From Alphaproteobacteria bacterium (GTDB lineage: Bacteria > Pseudomonadota > Alphaproteobacteria > Sphingomonadales > Sphingomonadaceae), in assembly GCA_028869975.1 (NCBI GenBank), contig JAGWQR010000319.1, positions 1-9,458 on the forward strand: DNA of 9,458 bases. The letters are read 5' to 3'. A program made the translations under genes and the position numbers. The notes under the pieces were generated by a model. It did not search any database, was not told the DNA's origin, and was given only the letters and a program-made list of their open reading frames with translations. Below, piece after piece: positions 6,476 to 9,458 of the stretch. Each line of letters opens with the position of its first letter. Position 1 is the first letter of the stretch.

Positions 6476-7068
6476 GCGCGCTTTTCGCCATACATCGCAA
6501 TATCGGCCCTGTGGAGTGCCGTATCCACACTGTCATTCGCCTCGATCATCGTATAGCCGATCGAGATTGAGACAGGCACTAATTCCCGCTCAATAATTGC
6601 GTGGTTCTGGCTGATTTCGCGGGTCAGTGTGCCGATTTTGCGGATCACTTCATGCTCAAGGATCGGTTCGATCAGGATACCGAACTCATCCCCGCCCAGC
6701 CGCGCCACCAAATCGGTTGAGCGTAACTGGCTGCGCAAAACATCGCCCACATGGATGAGCACAATATCACCGGCTCCATGGCCGTGTGCATCATTGATGG
6801 ATTTAAGCCCATCTACGTCTACGAAGAGAAGCGCCGCACCTGTACGGTAGCGCGCCACCCGCCGCACCACCATATCAACCTCACGCTCGAATCGCCGCCG
6901 ATTGGGCAGCGGGGTAAGGGTATCGGTATCGGCCAGTTGCGCCACAGTTGCGAGTCGCTCCTCAAGATCACGCACCGACTGGCGCAGCGAATGGTTTTCG
7001 TCGCGGAGCCGTTCAACCTCCTCCCGGTTTATATCTGCGGAATGATTATCAGTTCTATTTAGCGACAT
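6457..7068 (-). CDS. Diguanylate cyclase (GGDEF domain protein)
   Basis: Makes the second messenger cyclic di-GMP from two GTP. The 203-residue protein has no signal peptide or membrane helix, so it should be cytosolic. A charged, heptad-like N-terminal helix (about 15-45) is likely a coiled coil for dimerisation. The GGDEF domain begins DTDTLTPLPNRRRF (Pro where DxLTGLxNRR is most common). It continues with the metal-binding FVDVDGLKSIND (82-93) and an intact GGDEF at 125-129. RSTD (116-119) lies five residues before GGDEF, the standard product-inhibition I-site, so activity and feedback control are both expected. There is no sensory domain beyond the coiled coil. ATG at 7068 with AGG about 9 bases upstream. 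The gene is divergent from purE and overlaps gpmA by 19 bp tail to tail. Confidence 0.93.
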   Translation of the reverse strand: MSLNRTDNHSADINREEVERLRDENHSLRQSVRDLEERLATVAQLADTDTLTPLPNRRRFEREVDMVVRRVARYRTGAALLFVDVDGLKSINDAHGHGAGDIVLIHVGDVLRSQLRSTDLVARLGGDEFGILIEPILEHEVIRKIGTLTREISQNHAIIERELVPVSISIGYTMIEANDSVDTALHRADIAMYGEKRAHRAER

Positions 7069-7115
7069 ACTACAAACCTACTCAGAACAGTCCTCATGTG
7101 CATAACCTGATTGAT

Positions 7116-7130
7116 TTTACGAGGGGTTAA
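7116..7130 (-). promoter_or_regulatory. Possible CtrA box between the GGDEF gene and purE
   Basis: On the minus strand TTAA (7130-7127), seven bases, then TAAA (7119-7116): one mismatch from the alphaproteobacterial CtrA consensus TTAA-N7-TTAA. It is about 50 bases before the diguanylate cyclase start and about 50 before purE. The rest of the 109-base gap shows no clear promoter; TTGATT (7111-7116) with TAGGCG (7134-7139) is a weak plus-strand candidate for purE. A one-mismatch match to such a short motif can be chance. Confidence 0.2.
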
Positions 7131-7177
7131 CGCTAGGCGCTTTTCGCTCATGGCGCAGCATAGCCAGTGGAGCAGGC

Positions 7178-7666
7178 ATGACACAAGACACCCCGGTAAT
7201 CGGTATCATCATGGGCAGCACATCCGACTGGGCGACCATGATCCACGCCGCCGAAATGCTCGAAAAGCTGGACGTGGCCCATGAAGTGCGGGTGGTATCG
7301 GCGCACCGCACGCCCGATCGGCTCTATGAGTTTGCCAAGTCGGCGCAATCACGCGGGCTGAAAGTGATTATTGCAGGCGCGGGCGGTGCTGCGCACCTTC
7401 CCGGCATGGCGGCTTCGATGACAACGCTACCGGTGCTGGGCGTGCCGATTGAGTCGGCGGCGTTGAAGGGCATGGATTCGCTCTTGTCGATTGTGCAAAT
7501 GCCGGGCGGGGTGCCCGTGGGCACGCTCGCGATTGGCAAGGCTGGCGCGATCAACGCAGCGCTACTCGCGGCGTCGATTCTGGCGCTCAATGATCGTGCG
7601 CTTGCCGATCGCCTTGCCGCCTGGCGGCGCGCGCAAAGTGATGGCGTGCCCGAAAATCCAGCATGA
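7178..7666 (+). CDS. purE: N5-carboxyaminoimidazole ribonucleotide mutase (PurE, class I)
   Basis: Converts N5-CAIR to CAIR in de novo purine synthesis, taking the product of PurK. The 162 residues show the class I PurE landmarks. GIIMGSTSDW near the N-terminus forms the nucleotide phosphate site. The SAHRTPDRLYEF segment carries the catalytic His 43. AGAGGAAHLPGM (66-77) follows, then MPGGVPVGTLAIGKAGAINA (108-127). The start is supported by GGAG about 6-8 bases upstream (GTGGAGCAGGCATG). The stop overlaps the purK start as ATGA, so the two are translationally coupled and should be made together. Confidence 0.97.
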   Translation: MTQDTPVIGIIMGSTSDWATMIHAAEMLEKLDVAHEVRVVSAHRTPDRLYEFAKSAQSRGLKVIIAGAGGAAHLPGMAASMTTLPVLGVPIESAALKGMDSLLSIVQMPGGVPVGTLAIGKAGAINAALLAASILALNDRALADRLAAWRRAQSDGVPENPA

Positions 7667-8742
7667 TTGAGCAGCAAGCGCCCGGCGCAACCATCGGCAT
7701 CTTGGGCGGCGGCCAACTGGGCAAGATGCTGGCGATGGCTGCTGCACAACTCGGCTACCGCGTGCATATCTATGCACCTGAAGCGCAGTCCTGCGCTGCC
7801 GATGTTTGCGCCGCCCATACCCGTGCGGATTTTGATGATGTCGCTGCTTTGCGTAAGTTTGCCACCAGCGTGGACGTCATCACCTATGAATTCGAGAATG
7901 TCCCGGTCGCACCACTCAAGGAAATTGCCGGGTTGAAGCCGCTGTTTCCGCCGCTTGCCGCACTCGATGTGACGCAGGATCGCCGCAGCGAGAAGGCGTT
8001 TGCGCAAGCCCAGGGCCTAACGACTGCGCCCTGGGCTCCGGTCACGTCTGCTGATGAGCTTGCGGCGGCGCTCGGCCAGATTGGCGCGCCTGCCATCCTC
8101 AAAACCGCGCGCCACGGCTATGATGGCAAGGGGCAGGTGCGGATTGATGATGCGGGCCAAGCTGAGGCAGCCTGGGCGGAGATTGGTGCGCAGCCGGCGA
8201 TTCTGGAGGGACTGGTGCGCTTTGCCCATGAATTCTCGATCCTCCTCGCGCGCGGACAGGATGGCGCGATGGTCGCTTATCCATCGCCCGAAAACCGCCA
8301 TGCCGAGGGGATATTGCGTACATCATCCCTGCCCGCACCCGCCGAAGTGATCGCGCAGGCCGCGCTGGCCCTCCCCCAGGCGCAGCGGCTGGCCCATGCT
8401 CTGGATTATGTCGGCATCCTCGCGGTCGAGTTTTTCGCTTGCGACCAAGGTCCGGTGTTCAACGAAATGGCCCCGCGGGTTCATAACAGCGGGCACTGGA
8501 CAATCGAGGGCGCACAGACCTCGCAATTCGAGAACCATATCCGCGCGATTTGCGGCCTGCCGCTGGGCGCAACCGCGCTGACCGCAGCGGCGGTTGAGAT
8601 GACCAACCTGATTGGTGCTGATGTCGAGCAAGCCCCGGCTCTGCTCGCCGCGCCCGGCGCGCACCTGCACCTCTATGGCAAGGGTGAAGCCAGTCCGGGC
8701 CGCAAAATGGGCCATGTCACGCGTGTTCAGCCCACCGCTTGA
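7663..8742 (+). CDS. purK: 5-(carboxyamino)imidazole ribonucleotide synthase (PurK)
   Basis: ATP-grasp enzyme converting AIR, bicarbonate and ATP to N5-CAIR, the substrate of PurE. It has 359 residues, the usual length. The N-terminal domain opens with GILGGGQLGKMLA (12-24). ITYEFENVP (73-81) is typical. The ATP-grasp part includes KTARHGYDGKGQ (147-158), EFSILLARG and VEFFACDQGPVFNEMAPRVH (255-274), followed by NSGHWTIEGAQTSQFENHIR, a strong PurK signature. The C-terminal domain has HLYGKGEASPGRKMGHVT. It overlaps purE by four bases and needs no separate ribosome-binding site. No clear rho-independent terminator follows in the 83 bases before the next gene. Confidence 0.97.
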   Translation: MIEQQAPGATIGILGGGQLGKMLAMAAAQLGYRVHIYAPEAQSCAADVCAAHTRADFDDVAALRKFATSVDVITYEFENVPVAPLKEIAGLKPLFPPLAALDVTQDRRSEKAFAQAQGLTTAPWAPVTSADELAAALGQIGAPAILKTARHGYDGKGQVRIDDAGQAEAAWAEIGAQPAILEGLVRFAHEFSILLARGQDGAMVAYPSPENRHAEGILRTSSLPAPAEVIAQAALALPQAQRLAHALDYVGILAVEFFACDQGPVFNEMAPRVHNSGHWTIEGAQTSQFENHIRAICGLPLGATALTAAAVEMTNLIGADVEQAPALLAAPGAHLHLYGKGEASPGRKMGHVTRVQPTA

Positions 8743-8790
8743 TCTGATCCAGCCGCAAAACAATAATTCTTAACAAGGTGAGTCGATCTC

Positions 8791-8819
8791 TTGCATAATT
8801 CATTCGTTTGAATTAATAA
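8791..8819 (+). promoter_or_regulatory. Candidate promoter and operator of the TetR gene
   Basis: TTGCAT (8791-8796) and TAATAA (8814-8819) are spaced by 17 bases in an AT-rich pocket unlike the rest of the window. A perfect inverted repeat, AATTCA (8797-8802), six bases, TGAATT (8809-8814), lies in the spacer and touches the -10. A repressor bound there would block RNA polymerase. The predicted RNA start falls at about the ATG (8826). The sequence elements are visible; their use is inference. Confidence 0.35.
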
Positions 8820-8825
8820 TGATGC

Positions 8826-9458
8826 ATGAGCGAGGACTGCATTTCAAGTCGCGACATTTTGCTGCGAGCGGCGATCGAGGCCTTCGGTCAGCATGGCCGC
8901 GATGGCGCGAGCACCCGCCAGATTGCTACGGCTGCCGGAATGCCGATGTCGCAGATCACCTATCATTTTGGCGGCAAGGACGGGCTGTATCTTGCTTGCG
9001 CGCAATATATCGCCGATGATTTTATCAGCAACATGGCGGCCGCCATCGGTCATGATCTCTCCATTCCGCAAACGCCTGCGGAGGCGCGTGTCGCGCTGAT
9101 CGCACTGATCCGCACAATGGTGCATATGATGTTGCGCAAGAAGACCCGCGCGATCTCGCACTTCATATTGCGCGAACAGGCCGAGCCGACCGAAGCCTTT
9201 GCCATCATCTATAATTGCATGATGGGGCGAGCGATTGCGCGGGTGCGTGAGCTGCTCGGTATCATCAGCGAGAACCGCCTGACCGAGGCGCAGCTTAATG
9301 TGCGCACAATGGCGCTCATCGGGCAGGTGATCGTGTTTCGCGCGGCCAATGCTTCGGTGCTGCGCACCACCGGCTGGAGTGAGATCGGCCCCGAACAAAA
9401 TGACGAGATTGCAGATGCGATCATCGCCCATGTCAACGCCATTTGTGACGCCATTGAA
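8826..9458 (+). CDS. TetR/AcrR family regulator, CerR-like (C-terminus cut by window edge)
   Basis: DNA-binding transcriptional regulator; 211 codons are open to the right edge with no stop. The N-terminal helix-turn-helix is typical of TetR: SRDILLRAAIEAFGQHG, then STRQIATAAGMPMSQITYHF with the YHFGGKDGLY recognition end (about 44-53). The C-terminal domain has ISHFILREQAEPTEAFAIIY (about residues 117-136), the signature of the CerR/DUF1956 branch. An in-frame TGA at 8820-8822 means nothing upstream of 8826 can be the start. ATGs at 8819 and 8822 are in another frame. There is no Shine-Dalgarno sequence before the ATG. The ligand and targets are unknown; genes beyond the right edge would be the first place to look. 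Confidence 0.9.
   Translation, partial: MSEDCISSRDILLRAAIEAFGQHGRDGASTRQIATAAGMPMSQITYHFGGKDGLYLACAQYIADDFISNMAAAIGHDLSIPQTPAEARVALIALIRTMVHMMLRKKTRAISHFILREQAEPTEAFAIIYNCMMGRAIARVRELLGIISENRLTEAQLNVRTMALIGQVIVFRAANASVLRTTGWSEIGPEQNDEIADAIIAHVNAICDAIE

Noticed and set aside
7324..8007. 227-codon minus-strand open frame across purE and purK
   Set aside because: It is antisense to two unmistakable purine genes and has shadow-type composition.
8843..9431. 195-codon minus-strand open frame opposite the TetR gene
   Set aside because: The plus-strand translation has clear TetR and CerR motifs; this frame is its shadow.

Overview
The window is about 9.5 kb of GC-rich chromosomal DNA, almost fully coding. 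It looks like the core genome of an alphaproteobacterium, most likely a sphingomonad (Sphingomonadales). The reasons are the high GC content, the L34 sequence beginning MKRTFQPSNLVRARRHGF, GANTC sites in intergenic DNA, a small cytosolic GGDEF protein and a CerR-type TetR regulator. The genus is inference. I see no mobile elements, CRISPR arrays, tRNA or rRNA genes, and no intergenic gap longer than about 135 bases.

Left part, minus strand (1-1150): a compact ribosome / RNA-processing / membrane-insertion operon read as rpmH, rnpA, yidD, yidC. The 44-codon rpmH gene (L34) is nested out of frame inside the 5' part of the rnpA reading frame. Their ATG codons are separated by four bases and share one Shine-Dalgarno sequence. 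rnpA and yidD overlap by ATGA, and yidC (GTG start) runs off the left edge.

Divergent from it on the plus strand (1284-5763) are a YifB/ComM-type AAA+ ATPase gene and two tandem lipoprotein genes of the oligopeptide-binding (SBP_bac_5) family. No ABC permease or ATPase gene lies beside them. The second lipoprotein is a shortened, strongly diverged homologue of the first. A 2,3-bisphosphoglycerate-dependent phosphoglycerate mutase gene (gpmA) follows on the same strand.

The right part holds a minus-strand diguanylate cyclase gene, whose 3' end overlaps gpmA tail to tail by 19 bp. It is divergent from purE-purK, a translationally coupled pair for de novo purine synthesis. The last gene, cut by the right edge, is a CerR-like TetR/AcrR regulator preceded by an AT-rich promoter with a perfect 6-bp inverted repeat and no Shine-Dalgarno sequence.

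Most of this is ordinary housekeeping DNA and I do not see a new defence or biosynthetic system. The best target for a second look is the rpmH-within-rnpA nesting, an arrangement I know from Thermus. After that come the orphan tandem substrate-binding lipoproteins and the putative leaderless, self-regulated TetR gene.
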